Assembly (NCBI GenBank): GCA_944389455.1
Contig: CALXMK010000005.1
Span: forward strand, 67,483 to 131,482
DNA length: 64,000 bases
Direction of reading: 5' to 3'
DNA from: an uncultured Verrucomicrobiota bacterium
GTDB lineage: Bacteria > Verrucomicrobiota > Verrucomicrobiia > Limisphaerales > UBA1412
Made by a program: the position numbers and the translations under genes. Every line of letters starts with the position of its first letter. Position 1 is the stretch's first letter. Of the stretch, positions 26,859 through 35,443 are shown one piece after another. The notes beneath the pieces were generated by a model. It saw nothing but the letters and a program-made list of their open reading frames with translations, made no database searches and was not told the DNA's origin.

Positions 26859-28079
26859 ATGAAATCAATCGTACCTATTTTAGTATTCTGTCTTTTAACC
26901 CTATTCGGTTATTCCGAAATATTTGCTTCCCCCTTAGATTCAGCCAAGGGGACAAAAAAAGGAGAACCTATTACCCCGCAACTTATCATAAAAGCGCTTA
27001 ATGAAAGTCTGCATAAAAACACGGGCCAATTTCTCCCATTAAATGAAAATCTATATCTGATAAACAATAGGGAAAAGCTGCGGTTAAACTCGACTGAAAT
27101 CAAAGAAACGGTAAAGCTCCTCGAACGGCTGGATATAGGGCGAACCTGTTTTGATTTAACGAATCGAATTGCCAGATACAACAAGCCTGTTTTCCCTCTG
27201 GATGATAGAGAAGGCAGCTGCGCCCCGGCTTATCTTGAAATCCATCAAATCGGCCAGATTCTCAATACCAATCTAATTCCGCTGATTCCTTTTTTGGAAA
27301 TGCAGTTTAAACCGAATAAGGCTTACCCCTCCGCAATGTATCTTCTGATTCATCCCCGACAGAATGGGATCGCTTCTCTAATCAAAACTCAACAGAGCGA
27401 TGCTGCCCCCATCCGGGAACTGGGACTCTGCTCCCTGGCAGCCGCCGCTCAATCCGTTTACTTAGAATCGCTTCCCCCTCAAGAAATCTCCAATCAGGTT
27501 CTCCCGCTCTTTAAACAATACCTGGCCCATCCTTCCACGAACCGGCTTGATAAAAGCAACTCCGATTATTTCCACTTTGGAATCTATCTGGATACCGTTC
27601 GCTGCATGGCAATAGATGGACTTTTCTTTTACAGCCAAACTCCGGAAGACTGCCGCGAGATTCTAATCCGTGAAACAAAGGAATCCACCAACCCTGTTCA
27701 CCGTTTTCACGCTCTAACCCGCCTATGGCTTCTTCAAGAGCGCTTTGAAACACCGGACTCCATAACTCATAAAACTTTTCAGGAGATCGCTGCTAATCCC
27801 AAAGAAGAAATCTTTATCCGAAATCTGGCTCAACAGGCATCCCTTTGCCCTGCCAGACAATTCTTTCTGGAAACCGATATGGAACATCTGCTTCCGGATG
27901 AATACTATATCTACTCCAAAGCAGCTGATATGACTAAAAACCTGTTAATCTCTCTCCCTTCTTTTCAATCGCCGCTTCTGCCCATTGCAGGGACTCAATC
28001 CCCTCTGGTAAATATGGATCTTCCGGAAGAGGTCCTTCAGCAGCTTTTAGAGGAGGAAAACGCAGCTTCCGAAAAATAA
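26859..28079 (+). CDS. Secreted HEAT-like helical repeat protein, paralogue 1
   Basis: Unassigned exported protein of 406 aa. Seen: signal peptide (residues 1-24, ending IFA-S), then an all-helical body with Pro-bounded helix pairs of the HEAT type (LIPLIPFLEMQF, PIRELGLCSLAAAAQ, NPVHRFHALTRLWLLQE, FQEIAANPKEEIFIRNLAQQ), and an acidic C terminus. No catalytic motif is seen. The next gene is a diverged tandem paralogue with similar blocks in the same order. Codon use looks like that of the neighbours, though the pair seems slightly richer in G+C than the decayed DNA before it. Such repeat proteins often mediate protein-protein contacts; the partner is unknown. Confidence 0.65.
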   Translation: MKSIVPILVFCLLTLFGYSEIFASPLDSAKGTKKGEPITPQLIIKALNESLHKNTGQFLPLNENLYLINNREKLRLNSTEIKETVKLLERLDIGRTCFDLTNRIARYNKPVFPLDDREGSCAPAYLEIHQIGQILNTNLIPLIPFLEMQFKPNKAYPSAMYLLIHPRQNGIASLIKTQQSDAAPIRELGLCSLAAAAQSVYLESLPPQEISNQVLPLFKQYLAHPSTNRLDKSNSDYFHFGIYLDTVRCMAIDGLFFYSQTPEDCREILIRETKESTNPVHRFHALTRLWLLQERFETPDSITHKTFQEIAANPKEEIFIRNLAQQASLCPARQFFLETDMEHLLPDEYYIYSKAADMTKNLLISLPSFQSPLLPIAGTQSPLVNMDLPEEVLQQLLEEENAASEK

Positions 28080-28140
28080 TGACTTTACCCAATAAAAACA
28101 TACTAAAACCGAATTATAAACTATTAAACTCATATTAAAT

Positions 28141-29408
28141 ATGAAAACTCCATTTCTCTATATATTTATCATCACCAGTGCAATTACTCTCTCCGGCGCC
28201 CTCAATCTCAACGCTTCTCCTTCCTCTGCTGAAGAGAGAAACGATTCCTCCGAAAAAATAGCATCCTCCTCGGCAGGCGGAGAAACTCGAAAACTCCTCT
28301 CCGAAGAGATACTCTCTCAATTGGACTTGCTGGAAATCAGTGATCTGCTGGGAATTAATAGCCAATATAATAAAAAACGGTTCCTCAACAGCCAGAAAGG
28401 CCTTGTCCCGGATGACTATCTGGCCGCCGCAGAAGAAAAAGTAAATCAGCAGCTTGATAAACAAAAAAACAGAAATATTAAAACCCAAAGAGCCTATCAG
28501 GCATACGAGTTGTTATCCGATAAGATGTCCTCTATTTCTACCAATGAACTCCGCTCCTATCTGGCAGAGCAACTGGACTCCTTCCAAACGATAAATATCT
28601 ATACTCCAACTTCAGGATGGGAATCGAATCATCTTTTGCATTTCAAACGAACTCAAAAACTGTTCCACTTTGTCGCAAACAACGATCCTAATCTTCTGGC
28701 TATGATCCCCCATTTTGAAAAACATCTTACGACTAACACCACCGGCTCGCTCTATCTGGCCGTGGAAGGATTGATCAAAACCGGAACCAACGGCTATCCT
28801 ATACTCATGAATGCCATGACAAATCAATCTATCGGACTTCAATCCGTCATTCTGCAAGGATTTGCCGAATACTTCTGCCAGCCCTTAAAAACTCCCTTCA
28901 TTAAAGAAAAAACAATCTTACCCCTTTGGGAAGATGATTATCCCAAAGCCGATCCCGGATCCCTCCATGAAAAAGCTCTTCAATACTTACAAAACCCTCC
29001 GGACAATCCTTTTTCGGAAGAGGATCCTTATTGGCTGCCCTGCGAGGCACGAAATAGTATCGCTCATTGTTCGGCAATTATCATTCTTAAATCATCCAAC
29101 ACGACTTAAAATCCACGGAACAAATCATTACCGCTCTGGCTCTTTATGATCCTGACCCTGTTGTAAGATGTACCGCTCTCCAAGCCATTCAGCCGGCCTC
29201 CCCCATGCCCCAATCACTCTCTATCCGAAATCTGCGCCCCCAATTGACACAAATCGCCAATGATGAAAAAGAGCTATCCTTTATCCGATACAGAGCCAAA
29301 TCCATGCTTATTATACACCCATACAGATGGAATCCGGAGATAAGTCATCCAACATCTTATCCCACCTTCTGCTACCCCTTCTATGGAACATATATTTTTA
29401 TTCCCTAA
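28141..29408 (+). pseudogene. Secreted HEAT-like protein, paralogue 2, frameshifted
   Basis: A second exported helical protein, 61 bp after its paralogue. Seen: signal peptide (about residues 1-27, ending LNA-S), a Ser/Glu linker, then helices to residue 322, where the frame ends at 29109. The adjoining frame is open from 29091 to 29408 and continues the protein: DPVVRCTALQAI and LTQIANDEKELSFIRYRAKS match NPVHRFHALTRL and FQEIAANPKEEIFIRNLAQQ of paralogue 1. A single frame change between about 29091 and 29106 therefore splits the gene. It could be a true pseudogene, a programmed shift or a sequencing error. The end overlaps the stop of convergent yraN. Confidence 0.6.
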
Positions 29409-29851
29409 TACTTTCTGTTCCATGGATAAAGATGAATGCCGGGAATGTGATTAACTAGAAGAAGACGCTCTCTGGAATCTAAAATCACTTCAACAATATC
29501 AGACCTCCATTGAACCTGCGAGATATGAAGCATCCGCAGATAACTCCGAGCCGACTCTCGGATATGACGCCGTTTTTCAAAATTTACAGCTGCTGCCGGA
29601 CGAACAAAAAGCTCTTTTCCTTCCTGCCGCGTCCGAGTTTTAACTTCTACAAAAACCAGGATATCCCCTTCACGAAAAACCAAATCTATCTCTCCCTTTT
29701 TACAACGAAAATTCCTCATCAGGAATTTCATTCCTTTTTTGGAAAGATATTTTTGCGCATACTTCTCTCCAAGACGACCTATCCGAAGATTAGGGGACTG
29801 GGAGGAAAATTTAAACCATTTCCAAAAATCCTTTATCACCTTGCTCCACAT
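29405..29851 (-). CDS. UPF0102 (YraN) family nuclease-like protein
   Basis: A small protein of the YraN/UPF0102 family, with a restriction-endonuclease-like fold. Seen: LRIGRLGEKYAQKYLSKKG followed by FLMRNFRCKKGEIDLVFREG and LVFVEVKTR, which contain the expected E-x(n)-D-x-V and E-V-K catalytic-type residues (GEIDLV, FVEVKTR). Length 148 aa is slightly above the usual 115-130, with an extension at the N terminus. Known: the family is widespread, and some members bind or cut branched DNA, but the physiological role is unsettled. It is convergent with the frameshifted HEAT-like gene and touches its end. Confidence 0.85.
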   Translation of the reverse strand: MWSKVIKDFWKWFKFSSQSPNLRIGRLGEKYAQKYLSKKGMKFLMRNFRCKKGEIDLVFREGDILVFVEVKTRTRQEGKELFVRPAAAVNFEKRRHIRESARSYLRMLHISQVQWRSDIVEVILDSRERLLLVNHIPGIHLYPWNRKY

Positions 29852-29976
29852 AAAAGATTTTATTTTCTGACCTTAAACAAACTCAAGATAACATCTGTTT
29901 GGCTCTTCTGCAAGATTCCTACAAATTTTATCACTCCTCTTTTTATACCAAAATTACTTCTTTCATAAATAATATA

Positions 29977-30005
29977 TTGACAATCAGAATTTAGAAAGAG
30001 ATACT
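29977..30005 (+). promoter_or_regulatory. Sigma-70-like promoter upstream of the hydG operon
   Basis: TTGACA at 29977-29982, a 17-base spacer, then GATACT at 30000-30005. A start of transcription near 30012 would give a long leader of about 230 bases before the first gene. Confidence 0.45.
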
Positions 30006-30174
30006 TGCGATTGAACAGAATAAGTCCTATTCCAATGGAATTTCTGAGGATGTGGACCTGCAAAAAATCGTTATTCTGAGCACAAAGGCTCCATGCCCAA
30101 GTAGGAAGAGAAGATTTGACCACTCCAAAAATGAAGTGTAAAACGCAATCATCATTCGGAGTTCTTTCTCCTAC

Positions 30175-30196
30175 GCAAACCGTTTAAGGTTTTTGC
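30175..30196 (+). repeat. Small hairpin with T-run in the hydG operon leader
   Basis: GCAAACC pairs with GGTTTTTGC (two extra T residues) around GTTTAA. The descending arm is T-rich, so the structure could act as a weak attenuator about 47 bases before the first start codon. Support is by eye only. Confidence 0.3.
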
Positions 30197-30242
30197 ACTC
30201 TTCCGCTTCGCTCAGAAAATATTTGTCAGAGTTGAGATTATT

Positions 30243-30527
30243 ATGCAAAAAGAAAAAGAAGGAAGAATAGCCTTAATCGGCATCATTGTGGAAGACTTAG
30301 AAGCTTCCCGAAAAATCAATGAAATCCTCCATCAATATAGTGATTTCATCGTAGCGCGCATGGGAATTCCCTATCGGAAAAATAAAATCTCTATTCTCAG
30401 TATTGTCATTGACGCAAAGAATTCTGTCATCAGCGCACTCTCGGGTAAACTAGGCAATATACCTCAGGTTAGAGTCAGGACAATGTATGCCCCCCTTTCC
30501 AACTCCCAAATAAACGAAGAACCTTAA
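30243..30527 (+). CDS. TM1266-type iron-only hydrogenase system regulator
   Basis: A small ACT-like (ferredoxin-fold) protein of the family typified by TM1266 of Thermotoga, named putative iron-only hydrogenase system regulator because it travels with [FeFe]-hydrogenase maturation genes. Seen: IGIIVEDLEASRKINEILHQYSD, RMGIPYRK, and the strongly diagnostic VISALSGKLGNIPQVRV, equivalent to the GALSGKLGQISGVRVKT of TM1266. No DNA-binding domain is present, so regulation may be by ligand or protein binding. Length 94 aa. The stop is 18 bp before hydG, consistent with one operon and reinforcing the hydG call. Confidence 0.9.
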   Translation: MQKEKEGRIALIGIIVEDLEASRKINEILHQYSDFIVARMGIPYRKNKISILSIVIDAKNSVISALSGKLGNIPQVRVRTMYAPLSNSQINEEP

Positions 30528-30545
30528 TCTCTTAACCGTTTTACC

Positions 30546-31964
30546 ATGTATAATCCTAAATCATCTACTGCTGAAGAATTTATCGATCACAATGAAGTTC
30601 TAGATACTTTACGCTATGCCCAAGATCAGAAGAATAATCTGGAACTCATGCGAGAAATTCTAAAAAAAGCCTCTTTAGCTAAGGGGCTGACACACCGGGA
30701 AGCAGCCCTCCTACTTTACTGCAATTCAGAAGAAATCAACCGGGAACTTTTCGCGCTGGCTCAGCGTCTGAAACAGGAATTTTATGGAAACAGAATTGTT
30801 CTCTTTGCACCGCTTTATCTCTCCAACTACTGCGTCAACAGCTGCACTTACTGTCCCTATCACCAATCCAACCATCAGATTCGACGCAAAAAACTTACTC
30901 AAGAAGAAATCCGTCATGAAGTCATTGCCCTTCAAGATATGGGACACAAACGCCTGGCTCTGGAAACCGGAGAACATCCTCTATTCAACCCCATAGAATA
31001 TGTGCTGGAAAGTATTCAAACCATTTACAACATCAAACATAAAAACGGAGCAATACGCCGCGTAAATGTCAATATTGCAGCTACTACTATAGAAAATTAT
31101 CGCAAACTCAAAGAAGCCGGTATCGGAACTTATATCCTCTTTCAGGAAACTTACCACAAGCCCTCTTATCTGAACCTTCATCCGGCCGGTCCTAAACATG
31201 ATTACGCATGGCATACCGAAGCCATGGACAGAGCCATGCAAGGCGGTATCGACGATGTGGGCTGCGGAGTCCTCTTTGGTCTCAGCGATCATCGTTATGA
31301 CTTTACGGCGCTGCTTATGCATGCGGAACACCTCGAAGCCGCTTTCGGTGTCGGTCCTCATACCATCAGCGTACCTCGCATTCGCTCAGCCGATGATATC
31401 GACCCCAAAGATTTCCCCAACGCTATCAATGATGATATATTTGCCAAGCTTATAGCCCTGTTGAGAGTCGCAGTTCCTTACACTGGATTGATTATCTCCA
31501 CCCGTGAATCCAAATCCAGTCGTGAAAAAGTTCTTAAACTCGGAGTTTCTCAAATCAGCGGAGGCTCATCTACCAGTGTAGGCGGATACGCTGAACCTGA
31601 AATTCCTGAAGAAAATACTTCTCAATTTGATGTCAATGATAGTCGACCTCTAGATGAGGTTATCAACTGGCTTCTTTCTCTTGGATATATTCCCAGCTTC
31701 TGTACTGCCTGTTATCGTGAAGGAAGAACTGGAGATCGATTCATGTCTCTGGTAAAATCAGGGCAGATAGCGAACTGCTGTCAACCTAACGCACTCCTCA
31801 CCTTAAAGGAATACCTGGAAGATTATGCGGCTGAGGATACACGGCAAAAGGGGGAAAAGCTCATCAGGAAAGAATTGGAGCGAATTCCTCATCCAAAAGT
31901 CAGAGCCTTGACTCAAGAGCGCTTAGAGGATATTCACGTTGGCAAGAGAGATTTTCGCTTCTGA
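30546..31964 (+). CDS. hydG: [FeFe]-hydrogenase H-cluster maturase HydG (radical SAM)
   Basis: Splits tyrosine to p-cresol and dehydroglycine, then makes CO and cyanide and delivers the iron-carbonyl unit of the H-cluster. Seen: radical-SAM cluster motif with Cys96, Cys100 and Cys103 (YCVNSCTYC), barrel motifs LALETGEHP and GIGTYILFQETYH, and the C-terminal second-cluster motif FCTACYREGRTGDRFM with a further Cys about 22 residues on (ANCCQPNAL). That motif separates HydG from the thiazole enzyme ThiH. Length 472 aa is exact for HydG. HydE, HydF and the hydrogenase are not in the window and must lie elsewhere if this enzyme serves a hydrogenase. It is flanked by TM1266 and thi4. Confidence 0.95.
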   Translation: MYNPKSSTAEEFIDHNEVLDTLRYAQDQKNNLELMREILKKASLAKGLTHREAALLLYCNSEEINRELFALAQRLKQEFYGNRIVLFAPLYLSNYCVNSCTYCPYHQSNHQIRRKKLTQEEIRHEVIALQDMGHKRLALETGEHPLFNPIEYVLESIQTIYNIKHKNGAIRRVNVNIAATTIENYRKLKEAGIGTYILFQETYHKPSYLNLHPAGPKHDYAWHTEAMDRAMQGGIDDVGCGVLFGLSDHRYDFTALLMHAEHLEAAFGVGPHTISVPRIRSADDIDPKDFPNAINDDIFAKLIALLRVAVPYTGLIISTRESKSSREKVLKLGVSQISGGSSTSVGGYAEPEIPEENTSQFDVNDSRPLDEVINWLLSLGYIPSFCTACYREGRTGDRFMSLVKSGQIANCCQPNALLTLKEYLEDYAAEDTRQKGEKLIRKELERIPHPKVRALTQERLEDIHVGKRDFRF

Positions 31965-31987
31965 TTGATTAAAATAGAATCATAAAT

Positions 31988-32770
31988 ATGTTATCGGAAA
32001 ATATCATTTCATCGGCAATCGTACAAAGTTTTTGCACCAAACTTGATCAGGCATTGAATCTGGATGTCGCTATTGTCGGCGCAGGTCCTTCTGCTCTGGT
32101 TGCAGCACGCGACATTGCTCTCGCCGGACGCCGCGTAGCCATCTTTGAACGTAAACTTGCTCCTGGTGGCGGCACTTGGGGCGGAGGAATGCTTTTTAAT
32201 GAAGTTGTCGTTCAAGATTCCGCGATCTCTATCCTCGACTCTTTCCATATTAACCATCATCCGGTAAATAATACTCCCGGATATCACACATTAGACTCTG
32301 TCGAAATGGCCAGCGGTCTTATTTTTGGAGCTGTCTCTGCCGGAGCTAAAATTTTTAATGCCATCAGCGTGGAAGATATTGTATTCAAAGAAGGTAAAAT
32401 CGGAGGACTTGTTATCAATTGGACTCCGGTTCAACGCCTGGGAATGCATGTTGATCCCCTGACGGTACTCTCCAAAGTAGTTTTAGACGGAACAGGACAC
32501 CCTAGCGAAATCCTTCGCATGGCTACAGATAAAGCGCAAATTCGTCTCAATACTGAAACAGGATTCATCATGGGAGAAAAACCGATGTGGGTAGAAAGCG
32601 GAGAAAACTCCACCATTGAAAACACTCGAGAATACTTCCCCGGCCTCTTTGCCTGCGGCATGAGTGCTAATAATACAGCTGGAGGCTATCGCATGGGACC
32701 TATTTTTGGAGGAATGCTTCTTTCTGGGCAAAAAGTCGCACAACTAATTTTAAATAGTTTAAAGTCGTAG
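31988..32770 (+). CDS. thi4: Thiamine thiazole synthase, sulfide-dependent type (Thi4)
   Basis: Makes the thiazole moiety of thiamine from NAD and glycine. Seen: Rossmann motif [42 protein letters not shown], a central [17 protein letters not shown], and the C-terminal [18 protein letters not shown]. The residue matching the suicide cysteine of the yeast enzyme is His154 here (GMHVDP), so by the known distinction this should be a true catalyst using free sulfide and Fe(II), as in methanogens, which suits anoxic life. It lies 23 bp after hydG and shares its transcript; HydG and ThiH are relatives, but this organism seems to use the Thi4 route. A terminator follows. Confidence 0.92.
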   Translation: MLSENIISSAIVQSFCTKLDQALNLDVAIVGAGPSALVAARDIALAGRRVAIFERKLAPGGGTWGGGMLFNEVVVQDSAISILDSFHINHHPVNNTPGYHTLDSVEMASGLIFGAVSAGAKIFNAISVEDIVFKEGKIGGLVINWTPVQRLGMHVDPLTVLSKVVLDGTGHPSEILRMATDKAQIRLNTETGFIMGEKPMWVESGENSTIENTREYFPGLFACGMSANNTAGGYRMGPIFGGMLLSGQKVAQLILNSLKS

Positions 32771-32789
32771 ATTTCTAAATTTGATATTG

Positions 32790-32818
32790 GCGGTTTCCTT
32801 ATACAGAAACCGCTTTTT
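32790..32818 (+). terminator. Rho-independent terminator after thi4
   Basis: A perfect 8-bp stem (GCGGTTTC/GAAACCGC, 32790-32797 and 32806-32813) with an 8-base loop is followed by a T5 run. It lies 20 bp after the thi4 stop and closes the TM1266-hydG-thi4 operon. Confidence 0.9.
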
Positions 32819-32865
32819 ATTTATTATTTTTTCGATTCAATACTTTCTATTCTCTTTCTTCTTTT

Positions 32866-32874
32866 TGCTATAAT
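32866..32874 (+). promoter_or_regulatory. Extended -10 promoter of the GH2 gene
   Basis: TGC followed by TATAAT (32869-32874) matches the extended -10 form (TGnTATAAT). No -35 hexamer is clear. It would give a leader of about 70 bases before the glycosidase ATG. Confidence 0.4.
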
Positions 32875-32951
32875 CTCAAGTTTATATAATAATCTTTTCT
32901 ATCTGTTTTTAGCTAGACGAAACTTCTTTTAATTCGATATACTTAAATCAT

Positions 32952-35222
32952 ATGAAGTTAAGTTTAACTTTATCTTATGGATTCATCGCCGCTCTTACAC
33001 TAACGGCAATGAATGCAAACGCTCAAACCGAATACAAACAAGCTCCAGTCCCTATCTCCACTGTTTGGGGAGAAAACATGACCCCCGAAACGGCTTGGCC
33101 TAATCACCCCAGACCCAATCTGGAACGTGCTAACTGGGCCAATCTCAATGGACTCTGGGACTATGCGATTACAACAGCTAATGCCAAAGCTCAACCCGAA
33201 ACCTGGGAAGGTAAAATTCTGGTTCCCTTTGCCATAGAATCCTCTCTCTCCGGTGTAGGACGCCCCATTGAACCTAATGAAGCTATCTGGTATCGCCGTT
33301 CTTTTAATGTAGAAGATCTGGAAGGACAACGCTTGTTGCTTCACTTTGACGGAATCGATTTCCGCAGTCAAGTTTTTGTCAACGGAATTGAGGTAACCGA
33401 TATCCCTCATGAAAGTGGAATTTTGCCACAGACTTTGGATATTACAGAGGCCGTCAAGATTGGTAATAACGAACTCGTGGTCTATGCATGGGATCCTACT
33501 AACACTTGGCAAGTTGCCAGCGGTAAACAATATGTAAATCCTCACGGTATTTGGTATACCCGTGTATCCGGTATCTGGCAAACAGTCTGGACCGAAATCG
33601 TCCCCGAGACCTATGTCACAAGTTATGAAGTCTACCCTGATATTAATAATGAAACCGCTTTCGTTAAAATCAATACCAGCGGCAACTTGATGGGAGCCAA
33701 AGCCAAAATTGTTGTAAAAGACGCCAACAATAAGAAAGTTGCCTCCGGCAAAGTCAAAAACTGGGATGAACCTGTTGCTTTAAAAATCGACGAGGCTCAG
33801 CTTTGGTCTCCGGAGAATCCATATCTTTACAATATGGAAATTACACTAGACTCCAAATCAGGAACCGATGAAGTCAAAGGTTACTTTGGTTTGCGTAGCA
33901 TCGAAATGCGTAAAGATAAAAATGGCATCCAAAGCTTCTATCTTAATAACAAAAAAATTTATATGCTTGGTACCCTTGATCAAGGATGGTGGCCTGATGG
34001 ACTTCTTACCCCACCCAGCGATGAAGCCATGGAATTTGATATCCGATTCCTCAAGGAAGCCGGTTTCAACATGATGCGTAAACACATCAAAGTCGAGCCC
34101 ATGCGTTATTACTATCTCTGTGATAAGCTAGGTATCCTTGTTTGGCAGGATATGCCCTCCGGCGCCGGCGATGTTAATCAACGCTATGGAATGTATCGTC
34201 GAGAACTCAAAGGAATGGTCGATTACCTACAAGCCATTCCATCTATTGTCATGTGGGTTCCCTACAATGAAGGTTGGGGTGAACAAGATGCTTTCATGGT
34301 CAATTCAACCCTTACCTGGCTCATGAATTACGATACAACTCGTTTGGTTGATGGACCTTCCGGATGGACAGATCATGGTGTAGGTCATGCCAAAGATATG
34401 CACAACTATCCTGGTCCAGGGATGTTTGACCTCATGCAGGATCGCATTTCTGTCCTTGGGGAATTCGGTGGCTTAGGTCTTGCTATCAAAGAACACCTCT
34501 GGCAAGACAAAGGCAGCTGGGGTTATGTAAGCGACACTGAGACAAAAGACTCTTTTGAACGCTACGTCAGCCTTATGAACAGACTCTCCTTCCTTGCCAG
34601 TAGAGGATTAGGAGCTTCTGTTTATACCCAAACCACCGACGTAGAAATTGAAATCAACGGACTGCTCACCTATGATCGTAAAGTTGACAAATACGGCCGT
34701 GAAAACCTTCGCGCTATTCATCAAAAAGTCTATGACAGTGTAGACAAATATTACGAGGAAATTGCTCTAATTAAACCTGAAGAAAACTGGAAATACACAA
34801 TTGAAGCTCCTGCTAATGGCTGGGAACAGCCTCAGTTTGACGATTCCAAATGGAAAACAGGTAAAGCTGGTTTTGGCAATCAAGTTATTAAAAAAGACAG
34901 TCAAAATGCTCACGTAAACACCTCATGGGAAACACCTAATATCTGGCTACGCAAGAGTTTTGAATGGGATGGAATAGGTACATTCGATCTGGCTTTTTTG
35001 AATATCTACTTTGATGAAAACCCTGTTATTTATCTCAATGGCCAAGAAATCGCTCAATTCAAGGATTGGAATGGTAACTATGATCCTAAATATATCGTAG
35101 ACATCCAAGCCTTCCAAAAAGCTCTGAAGAAGGGAACCAATGTTCTAGCTGTTTCATGCCAAAACGCTCAGGGCGGGGCCTATATTGACCTTGGGTTATA
35201 TATCCTAAAAGAATCAAAATAA
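32952..35222 (+). CDS. Secreted glycoside hydrolase family 2 enzyme
   Basis: An exported GH2-type glycosidase (beta-galactosidase, beta-mannosidase or beta-glucuronidase like). Seen: signal peptide (residues 1-24, ending ANA-Q), sugar-binding domain with NWANLNGLWDYAI and IWYRRSFNVEDL, an immunoglobulin-like domain, then the catalytic barrel from about residue 330. The acid/base Glu is in VPYNEGWGEQD and the nucleophile Glu in SVLGEFGGLG. A further beta-sandwich of about 150 residues ends the protein (NGWEQPQFDDSKW..., VIYLNGQEIAQF), a binding-type domain. Substrate is not readable. With the esterase and EEP protein it points to growth on host or plant glycans. Confidence 0.9.
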   Translation: MKLSLTLSYGFIAALTLTAMNANAQTEYKQAPVPISTVWGENMTPETAWPNHPRPNLERANWANLNGLWDYAITTANAKAQPETWEGKILVPFAIESSLSGVGRPIEPNEAIWYRRSFNVEDLEGQRLLLHFDGIDFRSQVFVNGIEVTDIPHESGILPQTLDITEAVKIGNNELVVYAWDPTNTWQVASGKQYVNPHGIWYTRVSGIWQTVWTEIVPETYVTSYEVYPDINNETAFVKINTSGNLMGAKAKIVVKDANNKKVASGKVKNWDEPVALKIDEAQLWSPENPYLYNMEITLDSKSGTDEVKGYFGLRSIEMRKDKNGIQSFYLNNKKIYMLGTLDQGWWPDGLLTPPSDEAMEFDIRFLKEAGFNMMRKHIKVEPMRYYYLCDKLGILVWQDMPSGAGDVNQRYGMYRRELKGMVDYLQAIPSIVMWVPYNEGWGEQDAFMVNSTLTWLMNYDTTRLVDGPSGWTDHGVGHAKDMHNYPGPGMFDLMQDRISVLGEFGGLGLAIKEHLWQDKGSWGYVSDTETKDSFERYVSLMNRLSFLASRGLGASVYTQTTDVEIEINGLLTYDRKVDKYGRENLRAIHQKVYDSVDKYYEEIALIKPEENWKYTIEAPANGWEQPQFDDSKWKTGKAGFGNQVIKKDSQNAHVNTSWETPNIWLRKSFEWDGIGTFDLAFLNIYFDENPVIYLNGQEIAQFKDWNGNYDPKYIVDIQAFQKALKKGTNVLAVSCQNAQGGAYIDLGLYILKESK

Positions 35223-35275
35223 GTGGATAAGAACACAATTATCCTTTCGAGATCGATCTAAACGATCCTTATAAA

Positions 35276-35319
35276 AGAGGGCGGCTCAACAAATCAATTC
35301 GACAAATGAGCCGCCCTCT
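35276..35319. terminator. Bidirectional terminator between GH2 and thpR
   Basis: A perfect 13-bp GC-rich stem (AGAGGGCGGCTCA at 35276-35288 with TGAGCCGCCCTCT at 35307-35319) has an 18-base loop. It serves the plus-strand GH2 gene, and read on the minus strand it ends in CTCTTTTAT, so it may also stop thpR transcription. Confidence 0.8.
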
Positions 35320-35443
35320 CTTATTGACTAAAAGTGCTTCCTTAATAAAAACTATTGAAATCTATCTCCTCTCGGCGCTACCTACAGTAGCTAGTTTAAA
35401 AACAAATTCCACGAGATTTATAAAACTACTCTATCTAAAAATC

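Larger units (their letters stand above)
29852..30242. other. Leader and promoter region of the TM1266-hydG-thi4 operon
   Basis: 391 bp between yraN and the TM1266-type gene. It contains a good promoter at 29977-30005 (separate entry), leaving a leader of about 230 bases with several small inverted repeats (around 30017-30045 and 30175-30196). A minus-strand open frame (29860-30123) overlaps the promoter and is not favoured. No TPP riboswitch core was found. Confidence 0.5.

Noticed and set aside
29860-30123. Minus-strand open frame of 87 codons between yraN and the TM1266-type gene
   Set aside because: No family, signal or domain seen, and it overlaps a good plus-strand promoter for the hydG operon. 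It is probably chance.
30006-30242. Possible TPP riboswitch before the thi4-containing operon
   Set aside because: The conserved CUGAGA and GGAUAAUGCC-like segments are not found in the right order; TCTGAGGA and TCTGAGCA occur but without the partner helix.
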